Shown one piece after another: positions 52,876-62,104 of a stretch of DNA of 64,000 bases (within the stretch, counting starts at the first letter, position 1; each line of letters begins with the position of its first letter). The DNA comes from Pseudomonadota bacterium (GTDB taxonomy: Bacteria > Pseudomonadota > Alphaproteobacteria > Rhizobiales > Hyphomicrobiaceae). A program made the translations under genes and the position numbers. The stretch is taken from the NCBI GenBank assembly GCA_023387235.1, contig JAEWIJ010000199.1, positions 1-64,000 of the forward strand, in the 5' to 3' direction. Under the pieces are notes generated by a model, which saw only the letters and a program-made list of their open reading frames with translations, ran no database searches and was not told the origin of the DNA.

Positions 52876-54086
52876 ACGCCTCCCCGGCAGTTGCTCGGCG
52901 CGGGCCGACGAGAAAACCTCTGCGCGATCCAGTCGGTCGCATTCCGAGCACCCTTGAGAGCGACCATGCCGTGGCCGACGTCGGGCATCATGGTCAGTTG
53001 CACGCGGCTGCCACCGGCGCAGAGCCGGCTCGCATAGCGGCGCGTGACGTTAGGCCGGACGGTATCGTCGGTGGTACCTTGAATGATCAGAACTGGAATC
53101 TGCGGTGGCAGAGCACCGATCGTGTTATCGGCGAGGAGAGTCCGCCATGGCTCGCGCGCAGTGAGATTGTCCACCATCAGGAAGCGCTGCTGAAGTTCCC
53201 GGCCTGCCCGTGCACGCGGGCGAATATCGATCGGCGACTCCAGGCAGACGTTGGCGAGGCGATTGACCGTCGGCATGGCGCGCGGATCGACGATACCGTC
53301 GAGCGACGCACCGAATACGCGCGACCAGGACCACAGCGTCATCGCCAGCAGATTCTTGCCGCCCGGCGTCGCCATGTCTTCGTTCAGCAATGCGCCGAGA
53401 TCGGTGGCCGGCGCGGCCACCGCCACGCCCGAGATTTCGATCTCCGGAGCGTAGCTGCCGGCAAGCTTGGCGGCGTAGAGTGCGGCCTGCCCGCCTTGTG
53501 AGTGTCCCCACAGTGCGGCGCGGTGGATCGTGCCGGTTCGCGCGACCTCGCGCGCGGCGCGGATCGAATCGAGCACGGCATGACCTTCACTACGCCCGAC
53601 AAGGTAGGGATGTGGCCCCGAAGTGCCGAGACCCGGATAGTCGGTGGCGGCGACGATGTAGCCGCGATTCAAGAGCTCGCGCAGGCCCTGCATCTGCTGA
53701 AACTTGAAGTTCGCCAGGGATGGCGCGCAGTGGGGCACGATGCCGGTCGTCGGATGCGCCCAGGCGACGACGGGTCGGCCGCCGACAGGCGTCGGTGCAT
53801 TCGGGATGATGACGAGGCCGGATACGGCGATCGTCTCGCCGCGCAATCCCGTCGAGCGATACAGCACGCGATAGGCTGTTGCCTCGGGCGGTCCGCCGAT
53901 CAGTGTCTCTTGCCGGATGATCGTGCCGGGGCGTCCCGCGATTTCATGTCCACGTGCCGCGTAGAAGCCTTCGGCAGCCTCGGTGTCGATCGTGGCGGCC
54001 GCGGTCATCAGTCCAACGGCTGCAACGAGCGCGAAGCCAAACCGCCGCGAGGCGAGGCGGGATTGGAGGCAGATGCTGCGTGACAT
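52872..54086 (-). CDS. Secreted lipase-like alpha/beta hydrolase
   Basis: A 404-residue exported protein. The signal peptide ends near residue 38. The LIP-type/secretory-lipase domain has the nucleophile elbow WGHSQGG (Ser196), and the C-terminal DVGHGMVALKGA and PVLIIQGTTDDTVRPN supply His and Asp. It likely hydrolyses esters or lipids in the periplasm or outside. The ATG at 54086 was chosen because it shares one base with the upstream GH31 stop (TGATG); a longer frame would run into GH31. It is coupled to the outer-membrane gene below it. Confidence 0.8.
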   Translation of the reverse strand: MSRSICLQSRLASRRFGFALVAAVGLMTAAATIDTEAAEGFYAARGHEIAGRPGTIIRQETLIGGPPEATAYRVLYRSTGLRGETIAVSGLVIIPNAPTPVGGRPVVAWAHPTTGIVPHCAPSLANFKFQQMQGLRELLNRGYIVAATDYPGLGTSGPHPYLVGRSEGHAVLDSIRAAREVARTGTIHRAALWGHSQGGQAALYAAKLAGSYAPEIEISGVAVAAPATDLGALLNEDMATPGGKNLLAMTLWSWSRVFGASLDGIVDPRAMPTVNRLANVCLESPIDIRPRARAGRELQQRFLMVDNLTAREPWRTLLADNTIGALPPQIPVLIIQGTTDDTVRPNVTRRYASRLCAGGSRVQLTMMPDVGHGMVALKGARNATDWIAQRFSRRPAPSNCRGGV

Positions 54087-56323
54087 CACACGATTCCTGC
54101 GAGTTTGAGGTTGTTGCGGATCTCTGCGGCGCTCGCCGATCCCTTGCGAAGGAACGCCGCGGGCTTGCCAAGCGGTGCGGGCATCCGCTGCCACGTGCCG
54201 GGCGAACCCGCGTCCTCGCCCGTCCAGAGGTCGATCCATTCCGCGCCTTGAGGAAAATAGACCTCAACGGATGTCACCCCCTTGTCGAGCACGGGCGCCA
54301 CCATGAGGTCGGCACCGAGCAGAAACTGGTAGCGCAGGCTGTGCACGTTCGGATCGTCGGGGAAGTGCAGGAACGGATGACGCGCGACGGGGGAGCCACG
54401 CGCCGCTGCTTCCGCGATGGCGCGCTTGCGATAGGGGGCGAGCGCCTTGAACATCGTTGCGAAGCGCTTGAGATGCTGCGTGTTGGCGGGATCGCTGTCG
54501 AACTGTGCCGCGACATCCGGATCGAGACCTTCGTGCGTGCGATAGACGGCGGTGAAGGCGCCGAGCTCCATCCAGCGCTGAAACAACTCGTCGCTTCTCG
54601 CGATGACGGGAATCTTCTTGCCGGCGGCATTGAGGCTTAACGTGACGTATCCGCCGATATCGAAATGCACGAGGCTGAAGCCCGAGATGCCGCCCGATAG
54701 CGTTCCCACGACGGCGGTCTTGATGCCGTCGTATTGATCCCAGCTCTGCATCTGATCGCCGAGCCAGAACAGCGTCGCGTACTTCGGGCTCTGCGTGAAT
54801 GCCGAGCGATGGAAGCACACGCCGTCGTCGGCGAGGCCGGCTTCCTCGATCGCCTCGCGATTGATGCGCGCCCACTCTTCCGTGTAGCGGTTGTGCCAGG
54901 TCATGGGATCCATGCCGTCTGAAAGCTTGGCGTCGAAGGGCATGGCCTCGGCGAAGTCCGCCATCCAGCCGGTGGCACCGGCTTTCGTCACGAGTTCGTC
55001 CTTGATGACCTTCTTGATCCAGGCGCGCGCCTGCGGGTTCTGAAGATCAACAAGCCCGGCATAGAAATCCGTATTGCGGATGAGGTACGGGCTGCCGTCC
55101 TGCTTCTGGACGAGGTAGCCCTTGTTACGCCCTTCGTTGAACAGCCGGTCGTGGCCCGGTGCGTTGCTCAGGAACGGATTGACGTAGAGCATCATGCGCG
55201 CGCCGCTGCTCTTGAGATCAGCGACCAGCTGCTGCCACTCCGGATAGAACGCCTCGTCGAGCCGCCAGTCCCACCAGAGCTGCTTGCCGGCGGAGGTCAC
55301 TCGCTTGCCTGGCCAGTCCTGGATCCAAAGTCCCGCGAGCGGAATGTCCGCGGCGCGGATCTTGGCAAGCTTCTCGCGCACTTCCTTCGTGCCACCCTGC
55401 ACTGAGACAATGACACCATTTTGCGTCCAGTCGGGAAGCGCGCGCATCCGGCCAGCGTAGATCGAATAGGCCTCGATCAGATCGAGCGGCGTTGCGCCGT
55501 ACATGATCTGCCCCGTCATCTTGCCGGACCATACCTTGATCTCGACGTGATCGGACGCGCGCATGTCGAAGGTGCTGTACTCGGTGTTCTCGAGGAACAG
55601 CGACCGCAACCGGCTTGATATGAAGTGTGGCGCCGGCCCTTCAGTGATGTGTGGATTGCCGCCGCCGTGATCGGCGAATACATCGACCAGCTGGGTTATG
55701 ACCGGCTTCCCGCGACCGACGCCGTGCTCCTGCACGAGGATCGGAATGAGTGCACCCTTCTGATTGAAATACGTGAGCTGTTGGCCGAAGCCAAAGAAGC
55801 CTTCATGCTTGACCGACGCGCTTTTCAGCCGAATGCGGTTGATGGCCTCGGTGCCTGCCCCGGTCACCGCGATCTCGAAGCGTACGTGCGCCGTCGATAG
55901 CGCTTCGAACGTGATACGAAAATCGAGTCGGCCCTTCTTGCCGGCGAGCTCGCCCGTCAGCGTCGCGATTGGACCGGTGACTGAAATGCTCTGGATCGCC
56001 GCGCGCTCAAACCTGGCCTCGACCTTGTCGTGGATATCGTAGGCGCCTTCGGGGCGGCCGAATGCTTTGATAGTCGCCGTAGCCTGCTCGGCGCTGAGGA
56101 AGCGGGCTTCGGCGGCTTCCCACAGCAGACGCCCGGGCTCACGCTTGTGGCGAAGCGCGATGCCGCTCTTCGACCGCAGCAATTCGAAGTCCCCGATCTT
56201 GTAGACATCGGCCGAGGCCCCCACTGCCACCGGCGGCGCTGCGCGAATGGCTGTGGGCGTGTTCGATGCGAGCGCCGCGGCCGCGCCACTGGCTCCTGCA
56301 ACAAGAAATTCGCGTCGCTTCAT
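54086..56323 (-). CDS. Tat-exported glycoside hydrolase family 31
   Basis: A 745-residue GH31 enzyme. The signal MKRREFLVAGASGAAAALAS is twin-arginine type, so it acts in the periplasm. The TIM barrel has the nucleophile in WMADFAEAMPF (Asp455) and the acid/base in LGDQMQSWDQYDG (Asp523), as in family members related to sulfoquinovosidase YihQ. WIQDWPGKRVTSAGKQLWWD matches the YihQ-type barrel entrance, but the position of the sulfonate-binding Arg appears to be Gln (Gln348). So it may be an alpha-glucosidase or alpha-xylosidase of that branch. It leads the lipase/outer-membrane/transpeptidase run, with coupled starts. Confidence 0.82.
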   Translation of the reverse strand: MKRREFLVAGASGAAAALASNTPTAIRAAPPVAVGASADVYKIGDFELLRSKSGIALRHKREPGRLLWEAAEARFLSAEQATATIKAFGRPEGAYDIHDKVEARFERAAIQSISVTGPIATLTGELAGKKGRLDFRITFEALSTAHVRFEIAVTGAGTEAINRIRLKSASVKHEGFFGFGQQLTYFNQKGALIPILVQEHGVGRGKPVITQLVDVFADHGGGNPHITEGPAPHFISSRLRSLFLENTEYSTFDMRASDHVEIKVWSGKMTGQIMYGATPLDLIEAYSIYAGRMRALPDWTQNGVIVSVQGGTKEVREKLAKIRAADIPLAGLWIQDWPGKRVTSAGKQLWWDWRLDEAFYPEWQQLVADLKSSGARMMLYVNPFLSNAPGHDRLFNEGRNKGYLVQKQDGSPYLIRNTDFYAGLVDLQNPQARAWIKKVIKDELVTKAGATGWMADFAEAMPFDAKLSDGMDPMTWHNRYTEEWARINREAIEEAGLADDGVCFHRSAFTQSPKYATLFWLGDQMQSWDQYDGIKTAVVGTLSGGISGFSLVHFDIGGYVTLSLNAAGKKIPVIARSDELFQRWMELGAFTAVYRTHEGLDPDVAAQFDSDPANTQHLKRFATMFKALAPYRKRAIAEAAARGSPVARHPFLHFPDDPNVHSLRYQFLLGADLMVAPVLDKGVTSVEVYFPQGAEWIDLWTGEDAGSPGTWQRMPAPLGKPAAFLRKGSASAAEIRNNLKLAGIV

Positions 56324-56428
56324 GACATCTTTCCGTCCGCAATCGTGCTGGACATAAAGGACCGATCGGCCCAGTGCACCGGCTTTCCAATTCTTGTAGG
56401 CTACGTCTAGGTTCGTGCGGCGCCGTCG

Positions 56429-56962
56429 TCAGGCCTCGCTGCCGACACCTGGCAGGTCGACCGATGGCTGGCTCAGATAGCGATGGGTGTAGTTGGCCAA
56501 CTTGCCGACGAAGATGCCGGAGAAGAGGCCGTAAACCGCGCCCTCGATCATGCCGAGGCTCGCCTGGTTCACGAGCTCCGGATGGAGAAACCCGACAGCA
56601 CCAAAGGCATACTTTACGGCGAAGGAACCGAGGATCAGCGGCATGACTGAGTAATCAGCCGGCCGAAACAAAACGCCGCGTACGCGATCGACGAGAATGT
56701 TCTTACGGCGCAGCAGCAGCCAGCCTGCGCCGGCACCGGCAGCGAGCGCGAGCAGCCAGGCCGCATAGACGGGCGGCAGGGTGCCGAAGCGCGATGCCAG
56801 GATCCCGATCCCGACGAGCATGAAGATAGCGGGTATCAGCGCTAGCGTGCCGAGGGTTGTCTCGCGCGGCTGCAACGACTTCATGCCGCGCGAGACGAGA
56901 AATATGAACAGCACGTACACCCAGACCGGTGTGTGCGAGAATGATTGCGAGATAATATCCAT
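56429..56962 (-). CDS. DUF6622-like membrane protein
   Basis: A 177-residue protein with about five membrane helices (VWVYVLFIFLVSRGMKSLQ, then LALIPAIFMLVGIGILASRF, AAWLLALAAGAGAGWLL). The layout resembles the DUF6622 family of small inner-membrane proteins with no known function. It lies 32 bases downstream of the next membrane-protein gene, and 105 bases upstream of GH31. Confidence 0.6.
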   Translation of the reverse strand: MDIISQSFSHTPVWVYVLFIFLVSRGMKSLQPRETTLGTLALIPAIFMLVGIGILASRFGTLPPVYAAWLLALAAGAGAGWLLLRRKNILVDRVRGVLFRPADYSVMPLILGSFAVKYAFGAVGFLHPELVNQASLGMIEGAVYGLFSGIFVGKLANYTHRYLSQPSVDLPGVGSEA

Positions 56963-56994
56963 CGGTCTTTTCTCGAGAGTATTGGCGGCAGCGA

Positions 56995-57558
56995 CTATCG
57001 CACCGCGAAGATGCCAACGGGTGTGTGTGGCCGCGCCTCGGCTGATGACTGGCGACGATGTGCCAGCCAGAGCAGTGCGAAGCCGATCAGAGGAATGATG
57101 ATATCCGTGTAGAAGATCACGCCCGCATTGCCGGGGGCGAAATTGTGCGCCGTGATCATCTGATAGATGTGGCCTCCCGCTGCACCGAGCAGAAAGCAGC
57201 TCGGACCGACGATGGCAGCCAGACGCAGATCGAAGCTGCGGAACGCCGCGATGAACCCCACAACCGCGAAGCCCAGGCTCGCCATGCCGACTTCCAGCTG
57301 GAATGGACTATCCGCCCAACCGATGAAGGCCGCCGACATCTTGCCGAAGAAGGTATGCATGACGAAGTTGTAGAAGTTCGCCACTCCAACGACCCAGAAC
57401 ACGTGCCAGGCAAGAAATTTCTCGACGACCAGCGCGCCATGAGCCGGCCTCTCGGCTCGTGCGATCGCGACGATCGAGAATACCAATCCGATCGCAAGAA
57501 AAGTCAGCGTGAAGTTGGACAACGCGAAGGTGATCACTGCTTTGATATGGTCGGCCAT
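56995..57558 (-). CDS. DUF6790-like membrane protein
   Basis: A 187-residue protein with about five membrane helices (FTLTFLAIGLVFSIVAIARA, VFWVVGVANFYNFVMHTFF, SCFLLGAAGGHIYQMI, DIIIPLIGFALLWLAHRR). The layout resembles the DUF6790 family, function unknown. The ATG at 57558 has a GGAG site 8 bases upstream and was preferred to the longer frame to 57603. It lies 52 bases downstream of the secreted-protein gene on the same strand. Confidence 0.6.
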   Translation of the reverse strand: MADHIKAVITFALSNFTLTFLAIGLVFSIVAIARAERPAHGALVVEKFLAWHVFWVVGVANFYNFVMHTFFGKMSAAFIGWADSPFQLEVGMASLGFAVVGFIAAFRSFDLRLAAIVGPSCFLLGAAGGHIYQMITAHNFAPGNAGVIFYTDIIIPLIGFALLWLAHRRQSSAEARPHTPVGIFAVR

Positions 57559-57610
57559 GAGAGATACTCCGAGTGGGTTCAGCCCGGCGGGCGGACCCGA
57601 CATGGTTGCC

Positions 57611-58051
57611 TCATTCCCACACGTGCGGGAGTTCGGACTGTGCCTTCAGCTCTTGCGCGCTCGCGCAGAACGAAGTCGCGTTAAATGCGCCTTCCGCGAT
57701 GAACACACCGACACGCATGCCGAGATCCACGAGAAGGAAGTTGTGACGCGCGACGAGCGCTTCGTTCGAGAGCTTGGCGTCGGGCATCGTCGTGGCGTCG
57801 GCGAGCGCGGACATGAAGCGCTCTTCGTTGATGTCGAAGCCCTCGCAGATGCGTGTGACGGCAGCTTGGTACGCGAGATTATTCACCTTGGCCGTCTGCC
57901 GGGGCGTGAGGACGGGCTCAGCTCCGGCGACCAGACCGCTCCAGGCGCTGCTCAAGCGGTGAGATTTTTCCTCATTGGCCTCTGCGGAAAAGGCGAACAC
58001 GCAGATGGCCATGACGGCGGCAGAAAGCGTCTTGGTTGCAATTGATTTCAT
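57611..58051 (-). CDS. Exported hypothetical protein
   Basis: A 146-residue protein with a signal peptide (1-25, ending in AEANE). The mature part is helical with a possible disulfide pair (Cys in RICEGFDINEE and SFCASAQEL). No family was recognised. It lies 12 bases downstream of the next secreted-protein gene and shares its strand and probably its transcript. Confidence 0.6.
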   Translation of the reverse strand: MKSIATKTLSAAVMAICVFAFSAEANEEKSHRLSSAWSGLVAGAEPVLTPRQTAKVNNLAYQAAVTRICEGFDINEERFMSALADATTMPDAKLSNEALVARHNFLLVDLGMRVGVFIAEGAFNATSFCASAQELKAQSELPHVWE

Positions 58052-58063
58052 GTTGTCCGCTCC

Positions 58064-58399
58064 TCAGCGCGCAAATATGTTCCAGGTCCACTTTGAATTG
58101 TAGCCGCCGCCTGCGGTGTAGCAGGCGCGCTGGCTCGAGTAGCAAATGATGCCAGGCGAAGGTCTGAAGCTGTCGGTGGGATATGGAGGCGGCCCCCAAG
58201 CCGGGCCATAGATGTCCGGGTAGACGACGACCTTCCGCGGCGAGAGCGCCGAAGTGACGGCAGTGCCGGCGATGAAGCCGCCGATGGCGGCGCGCGTCCG
58301 GCCGTGATCGCGTGCTTGCGCTGCGTCTGTGAGAGGCGCGATAGAGCCGATCGCCAGCGACAGCCCGATCGCCAGCCGGGTTCCAGTTCCTGATCTCAT
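58064..58399 (-). CDS. Exported small protein with Pro/Tyr-rich tail
   Basis: A 111-residue protein. The signal peptide ends near residue 29. The mature part contains a Gly/Ala helix (AAIGGFIAGTAVTSALSP) able to insert into a membrane, then a Pro/Tyr-rich stretch and two Cys (IICYSSQRACYTAGGGY) that could form a disulfide. Similar small exported proteins are common in these bacteria; function is unknown. It is the first gene of the minus-strand cluster facing the LuxR-type regulator. Confidence 0.55.
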   Translation of the reverse strand: MRSGTGTRLAIGLSLAIGSIAPLTDAAQARDHGRTRAAIGGFIAGTAVTSALSPRKVVVYPDIYGPAWGPPPYPTDSFRPSPGIICYSSQRACYTAGGGYNSKWTWNIFAR

Positions 58400-58817
58400 A
58401 AGTCTCTCCAGTCCAGATCTGAGTGTGCTCGCCGAGGCGGCGACCCGCGTGTGCTCGGAACGGGGGTGTTTTGACGCCGGGCGCGAGTTCCCACATCACC
58501 AGAACTGGTGAGAGCCGAGAAATTTGTGGGGCTGGTGGCAGTCGGCACGGACGGCCGTCGAGAGAAGAGATCGGAAATTCGAGATATTGCTAGGGTTTGC
58601 GCGGGCTGCGCCCAATGATCATCAGACTAAAGAAATGGGATAAGGGGCGAGTTGATCGTGCCCCAAAAAATTGAGCCGCGAATCTGTCGCGCCGGCATTC
58701 TGCATGCTAACTATTGAAGCGGATTTCGTTATTCGCTTCAAATTCTTGGCTGCTCCCTGCCATAGTTCGGCGGCGTCCGGATAACGGCCGAGCTTTTCTG
58801 AAGAAAAGGTCCGATCG
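58400..58817. other. Divergent intergenic region before the LuxR-type regulator
   Basis: About 420 bases with promoters for both the minus-strand cluster and the regulator. No convincing operator, box or hairpin was recognised. Confidence 0.4.
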
Positions 58818-60059
58818 GTGAGTGAGCTTGAACTCGCCAACCTTGTCGGCTCGATTTATGACGCCGGATCGGGTGCCGGCGATTGGATCGACGTCAGCGA
58901 TCGATTGACAACGTTCCTCGGCGGCGACCGGACGCATATCTTTGCCCTGGAGGCGGACGGCGCGCAGGCGCATCTCTCACGTCCGATACCGGGCGGCGCC
59001 GATCCCTACTTTGGCCATTTCCACAAGGTCGATCCGCACATGGCCTCTGCGAGAGCTGAGATGGCGACTGGCATACTCGGGGCACATCCTGCGCGGATCG
59101 GGCAAGAGGTCATCTCGGAACGCGATTATCTCAAAGGCGAGTTCTACAACGACTATGGCCGCCAGTATGGGATGCGGCATTTCGTCGGCGGTCTGATCGC
59201 GGGCCCTTCGGGTGCAATCGTCAGCACATTCCGTGACGAGAGCTTCGAGCACTATGAGCGAGCTGATGCGGAACGCCTGAATTGGCTCATGCCGCACTTG
59301 CATCGGGCCTTTCAACTGCGCAGGCAGCTCCCCGCTCCGACCATTGGCGGCGATCCGGGGCTCGCCGCGCTGGACGCGCTTCCGATCGGCATCATATTGG
59401 TGGATGCCTCGATGCATGTTCTGTTTGCCAACGCAGCCAGTGCCGAGATCACTTCGGGACCCAACGCAACATTGCGCATCGCCTCGAGCGGAAGCCGACT
59501 GATCTCGGGCGGAGGGCAGCTGGCGGCGCGGGACCGTCAGGAAGCCGACGTACTCAAGCGGCTCGTGACGTCGGCTGCCGCAAAAAAACCGGGTGGCGCT
59601 ATGCGGCTGCGTGGATCAGAGGCCGCGGCATCCTGGGCGCTCGTTGTCTCACCGGCGCCGGCGAGTCTGACGAGCGTGAAGCCCGGGATGGAGCCGACTG
59701 GACTGATTGCCGGCATGGCGCTGATCATGACGCGCAATCTCGATACGCGCCAATTGCCGTCACCGTCGTTGCTGAGCGACTTGTTCAACCTCAGCAAGGC
59801 CGAGGCGGAGGTGAGCATCCTCATTCTAGGTGGCGCGAAGGCTGAAGACGTCGCACGCGCGCGTCGTGTATCGCTGGATACGGTGCGCTCGCAAATTCGC
59901 ACGGTGCTGGGGAAATCCGAGGCGCAGAACCTCCGCGACTTCGAGCGCATTGCGGCGTCATTGCCGTTGCTCAGGGCTTCCCACAGTGATCTCGTGGATA
60001 GAGGCGGCGACAACAGGTCGTCTGGGAAAGGCTTCGAGCGCGCCGGGAAATTGTTCTAG
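58818..60059 (+). CDS. LuxR-type transcriptional regulator
   Basis: A 413-residue protein from a GTG start. The C-terminal HTH (about 315-380; LFNLSKAEAEVSILILGGAK and VARARRVSLDTVRSQIRTVL) matches the LuxR/FixJ-type DNA-binding domain. The N-terminal part (about 1-250) resembles a PAS-like sensor with repeated segments (LDALPIGIILVDASMHVLFA). It should bind DNA in response to an unknown ligand. It is transcribed away from the minus-strand exported-protein cluster (50.0-58.4 kb), so it may regulate it; that is inference. Confidence 0.78.
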   Translation: MSELELANLVGSIYDAGSGAGDWIDVSDRLTTFLGGDRTHIFALEADGAQAHLSRPIPGGADPYFGHFHKVDPHMASARAEMATGILGAHPARIGQEVISERDYLKGEFYNDYGRQYGMRHFVGGLIAGPSGAIVSTFRDESFEHYERADAERLNWLMPHLHRAFQLRRQLPAPTIGGDPGLAALDALPIGIILVDASMHVLFANAASAEITSGPNATLRIASSGSRLISGGGQLAARDRQEADVLKRLVTSAAAKKPGGAMRLRGSEAAASWALVVSPAPASLTSVKPGMEPTGLIAGMALIMTRNLDTRQLPSPSLLSDLFNLSKAEAEVSILILGGAKAEDVARARRVSLDTVRSQIRTVLGKSEAQNLRDFERIAASLPLLRASHSDLVDRGGDNRSSGKGFERAGKLF

Positions 60060-60407
60060 CGCGGCGGCAGTGTACAACTCCGCCTCGCTCGGTGTTGATG
60101 GGATGAGCGCTCTTACAAAGGGACAGATGATCCATTCTCCGGTCTGGTCCGTTCGCTCAGATATGCGCCATGTCCGCTCACAATCGCAACCCGCCCCCCA
60201 AATTGATCCTTTCGAACATCCGCCTGGCCACCACCTGACAGGTCCGCTTCTCTGCGTCGCGCTGATTGACAGCAAACCGCTGCGATGGCACCCGATGTCC
60301 GATTGGGTCATCAGTGCCGCCTCCGAATAACGCCTAGCTTGGCAGCTCAGCCATCATGAGCTGACGTTGCGATGGGCTGATGCCGGAGTTGCGACGGGCC
60401 AGAAGGA

Positions 60408-60475
60408 GACGAACGCATCTACTCGGACGGTGCGCCGCACAAAAAATTGAGTCGTCCCAATAGCGGAAGTCTTGC
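60408..60475. repeat. Diverged repeat, copy 2
   Basis: Same orientation as the copy at 49903-49968, with blocks GACGAACGC, CGGTGC and GCACAAA conserved and a few single-base differences between. Likely the remnant of a short dispersed element. Confidence 0.45.
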
Positions 60476-60559
60476 AATCGCCAACAAATTTGTTTCAGTG
60501 GTGAACGTTCGGAAGCGAACGTAGTGCGTCGAGCGATCAGGTAGGCATCCTATCTCGAT

Positions 60560-60589
60560 GACGCGGAGATATAGCTGGATCTCCGCGTC
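60560..60589 (-). terminator. Terminator of the HtrA-like gene
   Basis: GACGCGGAGAT (60560-60570) and ATCTCCGCGTC (60579-60589) form a perfect 11-bp stem with an 8-base loop, 24 bases after the protease stop on the minus strand. Confidence 0.6.
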
Positions 60590-60612
60590 CCGAGTAGCGC
60601 TACACGCAGTCT

Positions 60613-61992
60613 CTACCGCCTAAGCACAACGATATACGGGACACCATCCCGACTGATGCTTACGCGCTCGATCGGCACATTCACCCGCGCCAATTCGCTG
60701 ACGTTACTTGCCGCACTGATGGTCAACTGATTGATCGCGAGAATGACGTCGCCTGTCATAAGGCCTGTGCGGGCTGCCGGGCTGTCCGGCGCGATGCCCC
60801 TGACGATGACGCCCTGGAGCTGGCCGTACAGCGGCGAGCGCGGCCCGATCTCACCGAGAGTTAGGCCACCAAGTGCGTGCGAGGTCACCGCCACTTCTGC
60901 GGTGTGCGGGTTGCTCACTTCATCGCTGACTGTGAGTTGCAGCTTCTCCCTGGTTCCATTGCAGGCAAGTTCCATCTCGATCTGCTCGCCAACCGCTGAA
61001 CTGCCGAAGTAGGCCATGTATACGCTGTTGTTGTTGACCGCGTCGCCATTCACGCTCTTGATCACGCAGCCTGGCTTGATGCCTGAGCGCGCGGCCGGCG
61101 AAGTAGGTTCCACGGCTGTGACCAGAGCTCCCCGCCGGTCAGCCAACTTGATGGCGGCGGCGGTGCTTTGAGAGATATCGCGGGTCTCGAGACCGACGGA
61201 TCCACGACGCATGCGTCCATGCAAATAGATCTGCGTGCCAATGCGCCGTGCCATGTTGATGGGGACGGCAAAGGCAATTCCGACGCTGCCGGCGCCCTGG
61301 CGCCCGACCGCCGTGTTGATGCCGATCAGCTCGCCGTCGAGATTGACGAGCGCTCCGCCCGAGTTACCTGGGTTCACGGCAGCGTCGATCTGAATGAAAC
61401 TCTCGTAGATGTCGTAACCGATATCGGAGCGCATCAGACCGCTCACGATGCCAGCGGTTGCACTCCCTTCCAGGCCGAACGGATTTCCCACGGCTATGAC
61501 AAAGTCACCGACACGCAGATTCGACGAATTGCCGAAAGGTATCTCCGTGAGATCTGGCAGATCGATCTTGATCATGGCGATGTCGGCACCCGCATCGATG
61601 CCGAGGAGTTTGGCCGGGGCCTCGCGCCCATCGTGGAGGCGTACGGTAATCGATGTCGCGTCCTTTACGACATGGCGATTGGTGCCAATCAGTCCCAAGG
61701 CTGCGCTAACGATCACGCCAGAACCACCGGATCGGAACGGTCGCTTTTGCGGTGCTGGTACCGGCTGACCCGGACTGAATTCCGCTGGATCCAGGGCTTC
61801 GCCGACAACGAGGATACTCACTACCGCCGGTAGCACCTTATCGACGAGCGGCGCAAAACTGACCATCGGCAACGGCCGCGATGGCGGCGGCGCAGAAGCG
61901 GGCTGCGGAGGGGAAGAGGCCATCGCCGGCGCACACAGGATGAGCATCGATAGGACGGTCGCCGTGGCAAGATATAGGCGCGGACAATTCAT
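60613..61992 (-). CDS. HtrA/DegP-like serine protease
   Basis: A 459-residue exported protease. A signal peptide (1-25) is followed by a Pro-rich linker, a trypsin-like domain with His107 (GTNRHVV), Asp137 (GADIAMIKID) and Ser211 (NPGNSGGALVN), and two PDZ domains (about 275-365 and 370-455). HtrA proteases degrade or refold damaged envelope proteins. The first PDZ binding loop (RRGALVTAVEP) is typical. The ATG at 61992 has a GGAG site 7 bases upstream. It is followed by a strong terminator. Confidence 0.88.
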   Translation of the reverse strand: MNCPRLYLATATVLSMLILCAPAMASSPPQPASAPPPSRPLPMVSFAPLVDKVLPAVVSILVVGEALDPAEFSPGQPVPAPQKRPFRSGGSGVIVSAALGLIGTNRHVVKDATSITVRLHDGREAPAKLLGIDAGADIAMIKIDLPDLTEIPFGNSSNLRVGDFVIAVGNPFGLEGSATAGIVSGLMRSDIGYDIYESFIQIDAAVNPGNSGGALVNLDGELIGINTAVGRQGAGSVGIAFAVPINMARRIGTQIYLHGRMRRGSVGLETRDISQSTAAAIKLADRRGALVTAVEPTSPAARSGIKPGCVIKSVNGDAVNNNSVYMAYFGSSAVGEQIEMELACNGTREKLQLTVSDEVSNPHTAEVAVTSHALGGLTLGEIGPRSPLYGQLQGVIVRGIAPDSPAARTGLMTGDVILAINQLTISAASNVSELARVNVPIERVSISRDGVPYIVVLRR

Positions 61993-62065
61993 ATTGACGC
62001 TCCTTCGGCGGCGCTATGCGACCATCGTGTCCGGCATTTGCCGCCACAGCGGCTCGCACAATGGT

Positions 62066-62096
62066 CTCAGGATGCGCCCGCAGAGCGCATCCTGAG
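62066..62096 (-). terminator. Terminator of the repeat-protein gene
   Basis: CTCAGGATGCGC (62066-62077) and GCGCATCCTGAG (62085-62096) form a perfect 12-bp stem with a 7-base loop, directly downstream of the minus-strand repeat-protein gene. Confidence 0.65.
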
Positions 62097-62104
62097 GCTG
62101 TCTC

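Larger units (their letters stand above)
60060..60612. other. Convergent intergenic region
   Basis: About 550 bases holding the diverged repeat copy at 60408-60475 and a terminator at 60560-60589. No gene was recognised. Confidence 0.5.
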
